Shown here piece after piece: positions 1-9,000 of a stretch of 64,000 nucleotides of DNA. The position numbers and the translations under genes were made by a program. The notes beneath the pieces are model-generated. The model was not told the origin of the DNA. It did not search any database and worked only from the letters and a program-made list of their open reading frames with translations. The DNA is from Lacibacter sediminis. GTDB lineage: Bacteria > Bacteroidota > Bacteroidia > Chitinophagales > Chitinophagaceae. The DNA is taken from NCBI RefSeq assembly GCF_014168535.1, contig NZ_CP060007.1, forward strand, positions 2,728,001 through 2,792,000, given 5' to 3'. Each line of letters opens with the position of its first letter. Positions within the stretch are counted from its first letter, which is position 1.

Positions 1-92
1 CTTACACATAGTTCAAACAAATAGGGTGGGTTTTCATCTATCATACATCCTAAATCAAACATCAGAAATCGTTTTCGTATTTTCGCCTCCGT

Positions 93-1514
93 ATGATGAT
101 CGATTGTTCAGCAAAAGAATTAGAATTATTAAAGATCATAGGTGATTGTGCACAGCGTTTGAATGTGCCTTGTTACCTCGTTGGTGGTTTTGTGCGTGAT
201 AAATTGTTGCAACGTACCTGTAAAGATCTTGATTTTGTTTGTGTAGGCGATGGCATTGAATTGGCACAGGAAGTAGCAAGACAATTCAAGCCGCAACCGC
301 AGGTTTCCATTTTCAAAACATTTGGTACGGCTAATATTAAACACGGTGAATTCGAGATTGAATTTGTAGGTGCACGTAAAGAAAGTTATGCATCGCATTC
401 ACGTAAACCGGAAGTAGAACCAGGCACATTGAAAGACGACCAGAAACGCAGGGACTTTACCATCAATGCACTTGCCATCAGTTTAAACAAAGATGATTTT
501 GGTGCATTGGTCGATCCGTTCAATGGTATTGAAGATCTAAAGCTGAAGATTATCCGCACACCATTAGAACCGGGCACTACGTTCAGCGATGATCCGTTAC
601 GTATGATGCGGGCTATCCGCTTTGCATCGCAACTTGATTTTACTATTCTTCCTGAGACATGGCTGGGCATTATTGAAAATGCTGATCGCATTCACATCAT
701 ATCCAAAGAGCGTATTGCAGATGAACTCAATAAAATTGTGTTAAGCAAAAAACCATCTGTTGGTTTTGATTTGTTGTACAAAAGTGGTTTGCTGAAATTA
801 TTCTTTCCGCAAATGGTTGATCTTGCAGGAGCAGAATATATCGATGGCAAAGGTCACAAAGATAATTTCTATCACACACTGCAGGTATTGGATAATATTT
901 CAGAAAACACAAATGATCTGTGGCTGCGTTGGGCGGCGATTCTTCATGATATTGCAAAACCAGCCACAAAACGTTTTGAACAGGGGCATGGCTGGACATT
1001 TCATGGACACGAGGTTGTTGGTGGCCGTATGGTGCCAAAGATTTTTGCACAACTAAAACTTCCTGCAAATGAAAAAATGAAATTTGTGCGAAAGATGGTG
1101 GAGCTGCATCTGCGTCCCATCAGCTTAACCAAGGAAAACATAACGGACAGCGCTATCCGCCGTTTATTATTTGATGCCGGTGAAGACTTTGATGCATTAA
1201 TGACCCTGTGCAATGCTGATATCACATCAAAAAATCAGCAGAAAGTGCAACGTTATATGCAGAATTTTGAAATGGTGCGCCAGCGTTGCAAAGAAGTAGA
1301 GGAAAAAGATCATATCCGCAACTGGCAACCACCCATTACGGGTGAGATCATCATGAAAACCTTTAATGTGCCACCTTCACGTGTAGTTGGTGATCTTAAA
1401 ACAGCTATTAAAGATGCTATTTTAGATGGTGATATCGATAATAATTACGAAGCAGCCTATGCTTTTATGCTGCAAAAAGCAAAAGAAGTTAATCTTGTTC
1501 CTGTGACTGAATAA
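93..1514 (+). CDS. cca: CCA tRNA nucleotidyltransferase with HD domain
   Basis: Adds or repairs the 3' CCA of tRNAs (or adds poly(A); the two activities cannot be separated by eye). The 473-residue protein has the class II nucleotidyltransferase head: GGFVRD at 31-36, the acidic DLD at 45-47, RRDFTINA at 119-126 and the RNA-binding motif starting [12 protein letters not shown] at 167. A C-terminal HD phosphohydrolase-type domain follows, with H285-D286. The start is ATG 93; ATG 96 is equally possible. The gene stands first in the window and is followed 80 bp later by an unrelated gene. The tRNA-Pro at 27764 has no encoded CCA, so this genome does need a CCA-adding enzyme. Confidence 0.93.
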   Translation: MMIDCSAKELELLKIIGDCAQRLNVPCYLVGGFVRDKLLQRTCKDLDFVCVGDGIELAQEVARQFKPQPQVSIFKTFGTANIKHGEFEIEFVGARKESYASHSRKPEVEPGTLKDDQKRRDFTINALAISLNKDDFGALVDPFNGIEDLKLKIIRTPLEPGTTFSDDPLRMMRAIRFASQLDFTILPETWLGIIENADRIHIISKERIADELNKIVLSKKPSVGFDLLYKSGLLKLFFPQMVDLAGAEYIDGKGHKDNFYHTLQVLDNISENTNDLWLRWAAILHDIAKPATKRFEQGHGWTFHGHEVVGGRMVPKIFAQLKLPANEKMKFVRKMVELHLRPISLTKENITDSAIRRLLFDAGEDFDALMTLCNADITSKNQQKVQRYMQNFEMVRQRCKEVEEKDHIRNWQPPITGEIIMKTFNVPPSRVVGDLKTAIKDAILDGDIDNNYEAAYAFMLQKAKEVNLVPVTE

Positions 1515-1554
1515 TTTTACTTTTGTTAAGTACCAGTTTGAATCATCTTACCGG

Positions 1555-1590
1555 ATTTTCAAATTGGTGCATTTTCAAATTTTCAAATTG
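1555..1590. repeat. Three copies of ATTTTCAAATT
   Basis: ATTTTCAAATT occurs at 1555-1565, 1571-1581 and 1579-1589, the last two overlapping. The copies occupy the spacer just before the ATG at 1595. They look like spacer repeat rather than a defined regulatory site. Confidence 0.6.
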
Positions 1591-1594
1591 CACT

Positions 1595-2161
1595 ATGGCC
1601 ATTTTACGTTTCAGGGTTTATTGGGAAGAAGACGATGCGGTTTACCGTGATGTTGCTATCAGGCATACACAGAACTTTAAGGACTTGAATGATATTATCC
1701 TCAAAGCCTATGAATTCGACAATAAACATAAAGCTACATTTCACCGCAGCAACGATCTGTGGCAAAAAGGGCGTGAAATAACACTTGAGAAATATGATAA
1801 AGGTTACAAGGTTGATCCTTTGCTGATGGAAGAAACGAAGATCGGCGGTGAGATACATGAACCAAATCAGAAATTTATTTTCATCTACGATTTTAATAAA
1901 AACTGGACATTCCTTGTTGAGCTGATCAATGTAAGCAAAGAAGAAAATCCAAAACTTACTTATCCATGCATGGTTCGAACGGAAGGTATTGCTCCGAGTC
2001 AATATGGAACAAAAGGACTTGTTGGTGATAAGTTAGCCGAAGTGGAAGAGAAGTATGACCTGAGTGCCGTAGGCGATGGTTTTGGTGAAGAAGGCGAAGA
2101 AACCGAAAGTTCGGAGGAAGAGGAAGAAAGCGGCACGGAAGAAGAGGATACAGCATTCTGA
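1595..2161 (+). CDS. pRiA4b ORF-3-like (IS1096 TnpR-like fold) protein with acidic tail
   Basis: The 188-residue protein has the small alpha/beta fold named after plasmid pRiA4b ORF-3. Visible family traits are the opening ILRFRVYW, the central WQKG and the core FIYDFNKNWTFLVELI. Its molecular role is unknown. The last 30 residues are almost all Glu, Ser and Gly, an acidic disordered tail. I start it at ATG 1595 because the open frame upstream to 1523 is spacer built of three ATTTTCAAATT repeats. The family name recalls mobile elements, but there is no transposase or inverted end here and the gene sits among housekeeping genes. Confidence 0.7.
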   Translation: MAILRFRVYWEEDDAVYRDVAIRHTQNFKDLNDIILKAYEFDNKHKATFHRSNDLWQKGREITLEKYDKGYKVDPLLMEETKIGGEIHEPNQKFIFIYDFNKNWTFLVELINVSKEENPKLTYPCMVRTEGIAPSQYGTKGLVGDKLAEVEEKYDLSAVGDGFGEEGEETESSEEEEESGTEEEDTAF

Positions 2162-2283
2162 TTTCTGATATAGGATATCTGGTGTAGGATAAGGCTATAT
2201 ATTGGCTACTCACTATTGATTATTTGTCAGATTCTCTACGAGATATACAACACGATTGAGTTCTTTACAAACTCATCAACAAC

Positions 2284-3216
2284 ATGAACAAAACTGTTAT
2301 TCTTATTGCAGGGCCAACCGCCGTTGGTAAAACAGCAGTTGCCATTCAACTGGCAAAATATTTCCACACAGAAATTATATCCGCCGATTCACGGCAATGC
2401 TTTAAAGAAATTACTATCGGGGTTGCCAAGCCTACTGTTGAAGAATTAAAAGAAGTAAAGCATTACTTCATCAACTCACATTCCATTCACGAAACAGTTA
2501 CAGCGGCTTCCTTTGAAAAATATGCATTGCATGCAGTAGATGAAATATTTCAACAGCATGATCTTGCTGTAATGGTGGGTGGCACCGGTTTATACATCAA
2601 AGCTTTTTGCGAAGGCATGGATGAAATTCCCGCAACAGGCGAAGCTTTACGAAATGAACTGCAACAGAACTATCAGCAACATGGAATAGAATGGCTGCAA
2701 CAACAGCTGCAACAATACGATCCGTTGTTTGCCTCAAAAGGTGAAATGCAAAATCCTCAGCGTATGCTCCGTGCATTGGAGGTAGTTCAATCAACCGGCG
2801 AATCTATTCTTGCGTTCAGAAAAGGAGAGAAGCAACAACGAAGTTTTAATATCATTAAGATGGGGCTTGATCTGCCAAGAGAAGAATTGTATAACCGCAT
2901 CAATCATCGTGTAGATGTGATGATGGAAGAAGGTTTGTTGAAAGAAGCAAAGGAAGTTTATCCATTGCGCCACCTTAATGCTTTACAAACAGTTGGCTAC
3001 AGGGAACTGTTTGATCATTTTGATGGGAATTGTTCATTGGAGAAAGCAATAGATAAGATCAAACAAAACTCACGTCATTACGCCAAGCGACAGCTTACCT
3101 GGTTCAGAAGAGATGAAGCAATGAAATGGTTTCATCCATCACAAATGCAGGAGATCACTGAGTACATATCCCAACAAATAAAAAACGGGCAATCAACTGA
3201 TGATGCCCGTTTGTAA
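2284..3216 (+). CDS. miaA: tRNA dimethylallyltransferase
   Basis: Transfers a dimethylallyl group to N6 of A37 in tRNAs reading UNN codons, the substrate step for MiaB, which is also in this window (59748-61187). The 310-residue protein is family length. The P-loop GPTAVGKT is at 10-17, the DSRQ motif at 35-38, GGTGLYIKA lies near residue 100, and the C-terminal region carries YAKRQLTWFRR. The final codons form half of a hairpin that terminates the convergent FadL-type gene (see 3183-3212). Confidence 0.96.
   Translation: MNKTVILIAGPTAVGKTAVAIQLAKYFHTEIISADSRQCFKEITIGVAKPTVEELKEVKHYFINSHSIHETVTAASFEKYALHAVDEIFQQHDLAVMVGGTGLYIKAFCEGMDEIPATGEALRNELQQNYQQHGIEWLQQQLQQYDPLFASKGEMQNPQRMLRALEVVQSTGESILAFRKGEKQQRSFNIIKMGLDLPREELYNRINHRVDVMMEEGLLKEAKEVYPLRHLNALQTVGYRELFDHFDGNCSLEKAIDKIKQNSRHYAKRQLTWFRRDEAMKWFHPSQMQEITEYISQQIKNGQSTDDARL
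3183..3212 (-). terminator. Terminator of the FadL-type gene inside the miaA 3' end
   Basis: AAACGGGCA (3183-3191) and TGCCCGTTT (3204-3212) form a perfect 9-bp stem. Read on the minus strand it is followed by a T-rich run (positions 3185 downward). It therefore suits transcription of the porin gene ending at 3234, although all of it lies within the last codons of miaA. Confidence 0.75.
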
Positions 3217-3233
3217 AGTCAGAATATATTGAT

Positions 3234-4823
3234 CTAAAACTTAAAACCTATTGTTGCAATGATCTGTCCATTTGAGAGATTATTCTTTGCATACGGATAA
3301 GAAGCATCCGTTAATGTGTACGGCACATGGAAACCACGTCCGAAACTGTGCAGGTAAGCCAGATCAACAAAGAATCCTTTGTCACGGTAACCAACACCAA
3401 GACTTGGTGTCATACGCCATCCTTTTAATTCTTCACCAAATGTATCTGCAAAAAACTCTTTGTTATAAGGGCTACCCATAAAATTAAAGCCTGCACGCAC
3501 CATTATTGTTTCAAACTTCAGCTCTCCACCAATTCTTGTATTAATGGCCATTTTGTACATATCATCAATTACCTGGTTCACGGAATTGAAGTATGCATCA
3601 TCACCATTATCTGTTCCTGCGTTACTCTTATAAGTCATCATTTTGTAATCGACCAACTCAACATCGCCTGTAATAAACGCTTTTTGTTTTGTTACATCAC
3701 TTATCTCACGAAAAACATAAGAAAGACCAAGACCGGCCTTCCATGGCGTGATCATACGGTAACTATACCTGTTCTCATCACCTTCAATTCCTGTAAGGAT
3801 ATTGACATCACCTGTATTGTAAGTGTAAGTTGTGGGTTTTGTAGGATCGTTATTTACTTTCTTCGAATAGTTTTCAATATTGCTGGTGATGGAAGCACTA
3901 GCATAATCCGTCAGAGTAATAATGGAAGGTGAGTGAAAGGTTAAACCAATACGAAAATATTCAACAGGCTTAATGATCATCCCCAACTTGGCATTAACGC
4001 CACCGCCTCTTGTTCCAAGATTTTCAGTGAAGGTGAAACTTTCAAAATCATTATCCGTATTACCCGTACCATCTTTTTCAACAACAGTAGTTTTTCGATC
4101 GTACTGTACAATAGGGATACCAATTGTAACACCATATAAAAATTTCTCATTCAGGTTCCAGGCCATAGCTGCAGCAACTTCACTCATGCCGCCTTTTGTT
4201 TCATAGGCAAATGACTGATCAAGATTCTTACTGATGTCAGCGTTTGTAAAAATTGAATTACCATTTATATCAATCAGGTAAGATTCATATGCCTGGCTTG
4301 CGCCCAAGGGAAAACGGCTGCGGATATCATCAAATGAAGTGTAACCACTGCGTACAATCTCTTCCAGCCATTTTTCAGAATAAGAACTGTTTAAGTTTTT
4401 ACCGCCATACGTAAATTTCGAATTGAAATTCGCTGATTGGTTTACTGCAATGGAGAAGGTTGTATTTTTTAAATTGCTGCTGCGAAAGCGATTACCAAAA
4501 CTGAAAATAACACCACTGGTTCCACCTGTAAATTTACTTTTTGTGCCCTTGGTGGTTAGATCGTTATAATCTGTTTTAAGTGTATTGAAATTAAATCCCG
4601 GTGTAAAAACAATTTCATTCGTTTTGAATTGTCCCAATCCGGCCGGGTTAATGAATGCTGAACTGATATCACCACCAAGCGAAATATTTGTGCTGCCAAT
4701 GGATTGTAAACGTGCTGATCCTGCTGATGTTTGGTAAGAATAGCGTAGTGCATCAAATACGTCCTGGGCAAAACTGAATTGGATAGAGCACACAGCTATT
4801 CCTGTTATGAAAATTCTTTTCAT
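3234..4823 (-). CDS. OmpP1/FadL/TodX-family outer membrane transport protein
   Basis: The 529-residue secreted protein has a signal peptide ending near SFAQ (residue 19) and then the characteristic N-terminal FadL region, with an ALRYS segment and GGDISSAFINPAGLGQ. Long amphipathic beta strands follow, ending in an aromatic-ended C-terminus (IGFKF) as in outer-membrane barrels. The family forms channels for hydrophobic compounds such as long-chain fatty acids. The substrate here is not evident. It lies 35 bp downstream of the lipoprotein at 4859-5653 and may be cotranscribed. Its terminator is at 3183-3212. Confidence 0.85.
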   Translation of the reverse strand: MKRIFITGIAVCSIQFSFAQDVFDALRYSYQTSAGSARLQSIGSTNISLGGDISSAFINPAGLGQFKTNEIVFTPGFNFNTLKTDYNDLTTKGTKSKFTGGTSGVIFSFGNRFRSSNLKNTTFSIAVNQSANFNSKFTYGGKNLNSSYSEKWLEEIVRSGYTSFDDIRSRFPLGASQAYESYLIDINGNSIFTNADISKNLDQSFAYETKGGMSEVAAAMAWNLNEKFLYGVTIGIPIVQYDRKTTVVEKDGTGNTDNDFESFTFTENLGTRGGGVNAKLGMIIKPVEYFRIGLTFHSPSIITLTDYASASITSNIENYSKKVNNDPTKPTTYTYNTGDVNILTGIEGDENRYSYRMITPWKAGLGLSYVFREISDVTKQKAFITGDVELVDYKMMTYKSNAGTDNGDDAYFNSVNQVIDDMYKMAINTRIGGELKFETIMVRAGFNFMGSPYNKEFFADTFGEELKGWRMTPSLGVGYRDKGFFVDLAYLHSFGRGFHVPYTLTDASYPYAKNNLSNGQIIATIGFKF

Positions 4824-4858
4824 ATTACAATGTATTTCCTGAGAAATAAGGTCATGAA

Positions 4859-5653
4859 TTAATTACGGCGGCCGCCTGATGAGCTTCCACTTTTACTTGA
4901 AGAAGAGGAACCTGAAGACGAACTGTTGCTGCTGCTGTTTGAGCCACTGCTGAACGTTCTGCTGCTTCCACCAGAAGAGCTTGAATTGTTGCTGTTGCCA
5001 AACAAACGGCTGCTTGATTCCCTGCCTCCGCTGTAAGAATTGTTGTTGCTTCCACCAAAGAAACCTGTACGTCTGGTACTGTTGGTGTTGTTACCGAAGT
5101 AACGGCTACCGCTGTTAGACGTTGAAGTTTTTCCGTAGTTGAAATTACTACCTGCATTCGGGAAACGCTGAATAGGAGCCGAGTAGCGGATACCGGTGCT
5201 GTACTTTGGTGCTGCAGGTCCTGAAATAACGATCAGGTTGTTGCTACCGGGTATGCAGATAAAAGGGGAGTTCCAGCTGTTGTAGTAACCACCATAACCG
5301 TGGGTATTCCATGCCCATGAGTTGTAAGGATTACTCCAGGTGTTCCAACCCCAGGTATTGTAAGGATTGTTCCAGGTATTCCAGCCCCAGCTGTTATAAC
5401 GTGGCGTATTCCAGTAAATATCATCATCAAAACGGAAACGTGGATCACGGATCTGTTGGCGTAAACGACGATCTTCTAAGTTGCGATCGTTGTAAGAAAC
5501 TCTGTCATCTTCATCACGGTCAACCTGCACATAGGTTTCATTTACACGGCCGGGTGAATAATAAACGTCATCAGGAGTTTGTCCTGTGCGATAGGTGGCG
5601 CAGGAGGTCATTCCTGCAGCTATCAAACCGATAAGTAAAATTCTGGTTACCAT
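4859..5653 (-). CDS. Repeat-rich lipoprotein of unknown function
   Basis: This 264-residue protein is a probable lipoprotein: the hydrophobic start LIGLIAAGMTSC places the lipidated Cys at 18. Residues about 84-130 hold three to four near-identical 12-residue units of the form PYNSWGWNTWNN, rich in Trp, Asn and Tyr. The C-terminal third (about 180-264) is low-complexity Ser/Asn/Gly. I recognise no catalytic motif. Similar Trp/Asn repeats followed by Ser tracts occur in Bacteroidota surface proteins of unknown role. The overlapping reading frames here are by-products of the low-complexity DNA. Confidence 0.75.
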   Translation of the reverse strand: MVTRILLIGLIAAGMTSCATYRTGQTPDDVYYSPGRVNETYVQVDRDEDDRVSYNDRNLEDRRLRQQIRDPRFRFDDDIYWNTPRYNSWGWNTWNNPYNTWGWNTWSNPYNSWAWNTHGYGGYYNSWNSPFICIPGSNNLIVISGPAAPKYSTGIRYSAPIQRFPNAGSNFNYGKTSTSNSGSRYFGNNTNSTRRTGFFGGSNNNSYSGGRESSSRLFGNSNNSSSSGGSSRTFSSGSNSSSNSSSSGSSSSSKSGSSSGGRRN

Positions 5654-5664
5654 GATGTTTTGAA

Positions 5665-5697
5665 TTTGAGGTTTGTAATGTGAAGTTACTACTTTTG
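5665..5697 (+). promoter_or_regulatory. Candidate promoter for proS
   Basis: TTTG at 5665-5668 and TACTTTTG at 5690-5697 match the Bacteroidota -33 and -7 elements (TTTG / TAnnTTTG) with a 21-bp spacer. It points toward proS and would give a leader of about 110 nt. Confidence 0.5.
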
Positions 5698-5809
5698 CAA
5701 CTTCGTGTATAGCTCGTACTATATTTTAACAAATGACAAGCCACAGGCATCTTTTCGTTGCAGAATGGCTGTTAAAGTAACTCTAAACATTACGTAAAGG
5801 AACAGAACA

Positions 5810-7285
5810 ATGGCTGAGGCAATTACTACCCGGGAGAAGGACTATTCGCAATGGTATAACGATCTTATTCTGAAAGGCGGTTTGGCCGATTATTCGGCCG
5901 TTCGTGGTTGTATGGTGATCAAACCGTATGGCTTTGCACTTTGGGAAAACATGCGTGACCAGTTAGACAAGATGTTTAAAGAAACCGGGCATGTAAATGC
6001 ATATTTCCCGTTGTTCATCCCCAAGAGTTTTTTGAGTAAAGAAGCAGCCCATGTGGAAGGTTTTGCAAAAGAATGTGCGGTGGTAACCCATTATCGTTTA
6101 AAGAACGATCCAAACGGTGGCGGCATTGTGGTTGATCCCGATGCAAAGCTGGAAGAAGAACTGATCGTTCGTCCAACATCTGAAACCATTATCTGGAATA
6201 CGTATAAAGACTGGATCCAATCGTACCGTGATCTGCCTTTGCTCATCAACCAATGGGCCAATGTGGTTCGTTGGGAAATGCGTACACGTTTGTTCTTGCG
6301 TACGGCTGAATTTTTATGGCAGGAAGGTCATACAGCACACGCAACTGCTGAAGAAGCGGTGGTGGAAACAAGGAAGATGCTGGATGTATATGCCGAGTTT
6401 GCTGAAGAATGGATGGCAGTTCCCGTAATCAAAGGTGTGAAAACGCCAAATGAGCGTTTTGCCGGTGCTGAAGACACCTATTGTATTGAAGCTTTGATGC
6501 AGGATGGCAAGGCTTTGCAGGCTGGTACTTCTCATTTCCTTGGACAGAATTTTGCCAAGGCATTTGATGTGAAGTTTAGTAACAAGCAAAACGAACTGGA
6601 ATATGTGTGGGCCACAAGTTGGGGCGTAAGTACAAGATTGATCGGTGGATTGGTGATGGCACACAGCGATGACCAGGGATTGATCCTTCCTCCAAAAATT
6701 GCTCCTTTGCAGGTAGTGATCGTCCCCATTCATAAGGGTGAAGAGCAACTGAATGCCATTACTGAAAAAGTGAACGGATTGGTTGCTGAATTAAAAGCAT
6801 TGGGCATTCGTGTAAAATACGATAACAGCGATAATGCAAGACCGGGCTGGAAATTTGCTGAACATGAGCTGAAGGGTGTGCCTGTGCGTATTGCCATTGG
6901 CGGTCGTGATCTGGAAAACAACACAGCTGAAGTTGCACGTCGTGATGAGAAAACAAAATCAACGGTAAGCATGGATGGCTTGGCAAAACACCTGCATGCA
7001 TTGCTTGAAGAGATACAGCAGAACATGTTCAACAAAGCAAAAGCTTTTCGTGACAGTCACATCACGAAAGTTGATACATGGGATGAATTTGTTTCAACCC
7101 TCGAAACGAAAGGCGGATTTATTTCAGCACATTGGGATGGCAAAGCAGAAACGGAGGAAGAGATAAAAACAAAAACAAAAGCAACCATCCGTTGTATTCC
7201 GTTGAACAATGAACAGGAAGAAGGGAAGTGCATACTCACCGGTAAACCATCAAAAGAAAGGGTGTTGTTTGCGTTGGCGTATTAA
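5810..7285 (+). CDS. proS: Prolyl-tRNA synthetase, archaeal/eukaryotic-type
   Basis: Charges tRNA-Pro with proline. At 491 residues it is the short archaeal-like form, without the INS editing domain of E. coli ProS. Class II motifs are visible: motif 2 around [31 protein letters not shown], and motif 3 near [19 protein letters not shown]. An anticodon-binding domain (about 285-390) is followed by the C-terminal domain ending in Ala-Tyr, typical of this type. The start ATG 5810 is preceded by AAAGGAACAG, a possible weak ribosome site. It has its own terminator at 7309-7338. Confidence 0.96.
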   Translation: MAEAITTREKDYSQWYNDLILKGGLADYSAVRGCMVIKPYGFALWENMRDQLDKMFKETGHVNAYFPLFIPKSFLSKEAAHVEGFAKECAVVTHYRLKNDPNGGGIVVDPDAKLEEELIVRPTSETIIWNTYKDWIQSYRDLPLLINQWANVVRWEMRTRLFLRTAEFLWQEGHTAHATAEEAVVETRKMLDVYAEFAEEWMAVPVIKGVKTPNERFAGAEDTYCIEALMQDGKALQAGTSHFLGQNFAKAFDVKFSNKQNELEYVWATSWGVSTRLIGGLVMAHSDDQGLILPPKIAPLQVVIVPIHKGEEQLNAITEKVNGLVAELKALGIRVKYDNSDNARPGWKFAEHELKGVPVRIAIGGRDLENNTAEVARRDEKTKSTVSMDGLAKHLHALLEEIQQNMFNKAKAFRDSHITKVDTWDEFVSTLETKGGFISAHWDGKAETEEEIKTKTKATIRCIPLNNEQEEGKCILTGKPSKERVLFALAY

Positions 7286-7308
7286 GATTTCACACAACTA
7301 TAAACGGG

Positions 7309-7338
7309 AAGCATGACTGTAATGGTCATGCTTTTTTT
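7309..7338 (+). terminator. Intrinsic terminator after proS
   Basis: AAGCATGAC (7309-7317) pairs with GTCATGCTT (7325-7333) across a 7-nt loop and runs straight into a T tract. Confidence 0.85.
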
Positions 7339-7340
7339 GA

Positions 7341-7372
7341 TTTGAAAATATTCGCTGCGCATTGTATGTTTG
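7341..7372 (+). promoter_or_regulatory. Bacteroidota-type promoter for the DUF2752 operon
   Basis: TTTG at 7341-7344, a 20-bp spacer, then TATGTTTG at 7365-7372: an exact match to TTTG-N20-TAnnTTTG. The -7 box ends only 4 nt before ATG 7377, so the transcript probably has almost no leader. It also shows that an in-frame ATG at 7362 lies in the promoter and is not the start. Confidence 0.75.
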
Positions 7373-7376
7373 GAGA

Positions 7377-7715
7377 ATGCAAGTATTTTTCTTAACCAGC
7401 TTTTATGCCGATGCCGTTCTGTGGCTGGAAAAGAATTTACTTACCTGCCCGAGTAAAAAATTTCTGCACATTGAATGCCCTGGCTGCGGCTTGCAGCGAA
7501 GCTATATTGCGTTGATGAAAGGTGATTTTGCCGACAGCTTCCAATTATATCCGGCCGCCATCCCCATGCTGTTACTTTTTTGTTACCTACTGCTGCATGT
7601 ATTCTTCAGGTTTAAGAGTGGCGGAAAAATCCTCATGATACTTTACATTTTTTGTGCATCAATTATTGCTGTACATTATATTTACAAAATTGTGACTCAC
7701 CAAAACTTAACTTAA
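7377..7715 (+). CDS. DUF2752 small membrane protein
   Basis: A 112-residue membrane protein with two to three hydrophobic segments and the DUF2752 signature ECPGCGLQRSYIALMKGDF near residues 29-48. The paired cysteines and following RS are the family hallmark. No function is established for the family. The stop overlaps the next ATG by one base (TAATG at 7713-7717), so it is translationally coupled to the CCC-type protein. The start is set at 7377 by the promoter position. Confidence 0.75.
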   Translation: MQVFFLTSFYADAVLWLEKNLLTCPSKKFLHIECPGCGLQRSYIALMKGDFADSFQLYPAAIPMLLLFCYLLLHVFFRFKSGGKILMILYIFCASIIAVHYIYKIVTHQNLT

Positions 7716-8041
7716 TGGAACAAAATCAGCCCGATTATTTAACCCCGAACCCTCAACATGTATTACCGTCATTACCCAACGCAACAACAGTATTAGTCTT
7801 AGGTATCTTATCAATTGTTGTTTGTTTTATTACCGGAATAATTGCATTGGTTCTCGCAAATAAAGACCTGGCTTTGTATAATGCCAATCCCGGCGCTTAC
7901 AGCGCATCTTCACTCAGCAATATTAAAACAGGAAGGATCTGTGCAATTATTGGCATAGCGCTACAGCTTGTGGGGCTTATCATTTATATCATCTTCATTG
8001 TAGCCATGTTCTCAGCTGTAGCTACAAACGAATTCAGATAA
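7715..8041 (+). CDS. CCC-motif-type small membrane protein, copy 1
   Basis: A 108-residue protein: a polar N-terminus of about 20 residues, one hydrophobic segment (about 24-47), a short loop with DLALYNANPGAY, then a conserved amphipathic stretch and a second hydrophobic segment. It resembles the Bacteroidota CCC-motif/DUF4190-like membrane proteins, but the cysteine cluster is reduced to a single VVC. Its function is unknown. It is 61% or more similar by eye to its neighbour at 8064-8372, so the pair is a tandem duplication. The ATG is at 7715 rather than the upstream in-frame ATG at 7652, which lies within DUF2752. Confidence 0.65.
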   Translation: MEQNQPDYLTPNPQHVLPSLPNATTVLVLGILSIVVCFITGIIALVLANKDLALYNANPGAYSASSLSNIKTGRICAIIGIALQLVGLIIYIIFIVAMFSAVATNEFR

Positions 8042-8063
8042 TTTTTAAACAAAACCAACTAAT

Positions 8064-8372
8064 ATGGAACAATCGCAACAACCACAATTTCAGCAACCTC
8101 TCCCAAATGCCACCGCCGTACTTGTATTGGGAATTCTTTCAATTGTTGTTTGTTTTATCACTGGCATTATTGCATTGGTGATGTCAAAAAAAGACATGGC
8201 ACTATATGCAGCCAATCCGGGTGCATACACTGAGGCATCCTATAAGAATATTAAAGCAGGGCGTATTTGCGCAATCATTGGTTTGGTTCTTCAGGGCATA
8301 GGCATCCTGATTTACATTCTTATGGCTGTAATTTTTGTAAGTGCCGTAGGAGCATCCGGAGGATTTAATTAA
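8064..8372 (+). CDS. CCC-motif-type small membrane protein, copy 2
   Basis: A 102-residue paralogue of the preceding gene, with the same layout: PNATAVLVLGILSIVVCFIT, a loop with MALYAANPGAY and GRICAIIG before the second membrane segment. A 20-nt stretch (TCAATTGTTGTTTGTTTTAT) is identical in both genes, suggesting a fairly recent duplication or gene conversion. It is followed by the strong hairpin at 8391-8424. Confidence 0.65.
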   Translation: MEQSQQPQFQQPLPNATAVLVLGILSIVVCFITGIIALVMSKKDMALYAANPGAYTEASYKNIKAGRICAIIGLVLQGIGILIYILMAVIFVSAVGASGGFN

Positions 8373-8390
8373 GTCATAAGATTCATTCAA

Positions 8391-8424
8391 TTAAATAACC
8401 GCTTCAGTTGAAGCGGTTATTTAA
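8391..8424. terminator. Strong hairpin terminator
   Basis: A perfect 15-bp stem: TTAAATAACCGCTTC (8391-8405) with its complement at 8410-8424 and a 4-nt loop. AT-rich flanks on both sides suit a bidirectional terminator. It separates the CCC-type pair from DUF5362. Confidence 0.8.
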
Positions 8425-8496
8425 TTTATGCATATTCCGAAATCTTCTTAATGAAAATTCTTTAATATATTTAACCCTCATCAAAAAACTAACTGT

Positions 8497-8946
8497 ATGG
8501 ATCAAAATGAAACGACCTTGTTTAAACTTGAAGTAGAAGAATTATCAACCAGATTTCTTTCTGAAACAGCAAAATGGGGTAAATTCCTATCTATTGTTGG
8601 GTTTATCTTCATCGGTTTAATTGTAATACTTGCCATTTTCGCTGGCACCCTGCTTGGAACAATGGCTGGCTTCGGCGGAAATGCAATGCTTGCAGGAGGG
8701 ATGTCGATATTTATAACAATTCTATACCTGGCGATAGCTGCATTATATTTCTTTCCTTGTCTTTACATGTTTCGTTTTTCAACAAGAATGAAAAGAGCAT
8801 TGGCAGAAAACAATCAGGAGTTACTAAACTCATCGTTTGAAAATCTGAAATCCTGTTTCAAATTCATGGGGATTATGACCATAGTTTTTATTTCAATCTA
8901 TGTGCTTGCATTTCTTGTTGGTACACTCGGTTCACTTGGATCATGA
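8497..8946 (+). CDS. DUF5362 family membrane protein
   Basis: A 149-residue protein with three to four predicted membrane segments (about 31-52, 60-88 and 121-145). Its soluble N-terminus contains LSTRFLSETAKWGKFLSIVG, which is the typical opening of DUF5362 proteins in Bacteroidota. No function is known. It is a monocistronic unit between two terminators. Confidence 0.65.
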   Translation: MDQNETTLFKLEVEELSTRFLSETAKWGKFLSIVGFIFIGLIVILAIFAGTLLGTMAGFGGNAMLAGGMSIFITILYLAIAALYFFPCLYMFRFSTRMKRALAENNQELLNSSFENLKSCFKFMGIMTIVFISIYVLAFLVGTLGSLGS

Positions 8947-8966
8947 TCAGCAAACTAATTTCATAA

Positions 8967-9000
8967 AAAAAGCCGCTTCAAATGAAGTGGCTTTTTTTTT
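8967..9000. terminator. Bidirectional terminator between DUF5362 and RDD genes
   Basis: AAGCCGCTTC (8970-8979) pairs with GAAGTGGCTT (8984-8993), with one G-T pair and a 4-nt loop, flanked by A and T runs. It serves both convergent genes and overlaps the last codon of the RDD gene. Confidence 0.85.

Noticed and set aside
1..92. Possible promoter upstream of cca (TATTTTCG near 77)
   Set aside because: It departs from TAnnTTTG and has no -33 TTTG at the right distance; too weak to list.
1595..2161. Transposon remnant because of the IS1096/TnpR-like family name
   Set aside because: No inverted ends, no target duplication and no transposase. The gene is intact and in a normal position.
4852..5157. 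Minus-strand frame of 101 codons overlapping the lipoprotein tail
   Set aside because: A by-product of the Ser/Asn codon runs in another frame; the composition is Ala/Val repeats without a signal.
5311..5634. Plus-strand reading frame rich in Cys and Ser opposite the lipoprotein
   Set aside because: It is the reverse complement of the low-complexity lipoprotein gene, with no start signals or known domain.
6314..6748. 144-codon minus-strand frame inside proS
   Set aside because: Fully covered by the confirmed proS gene and lacks any recognisable domain.
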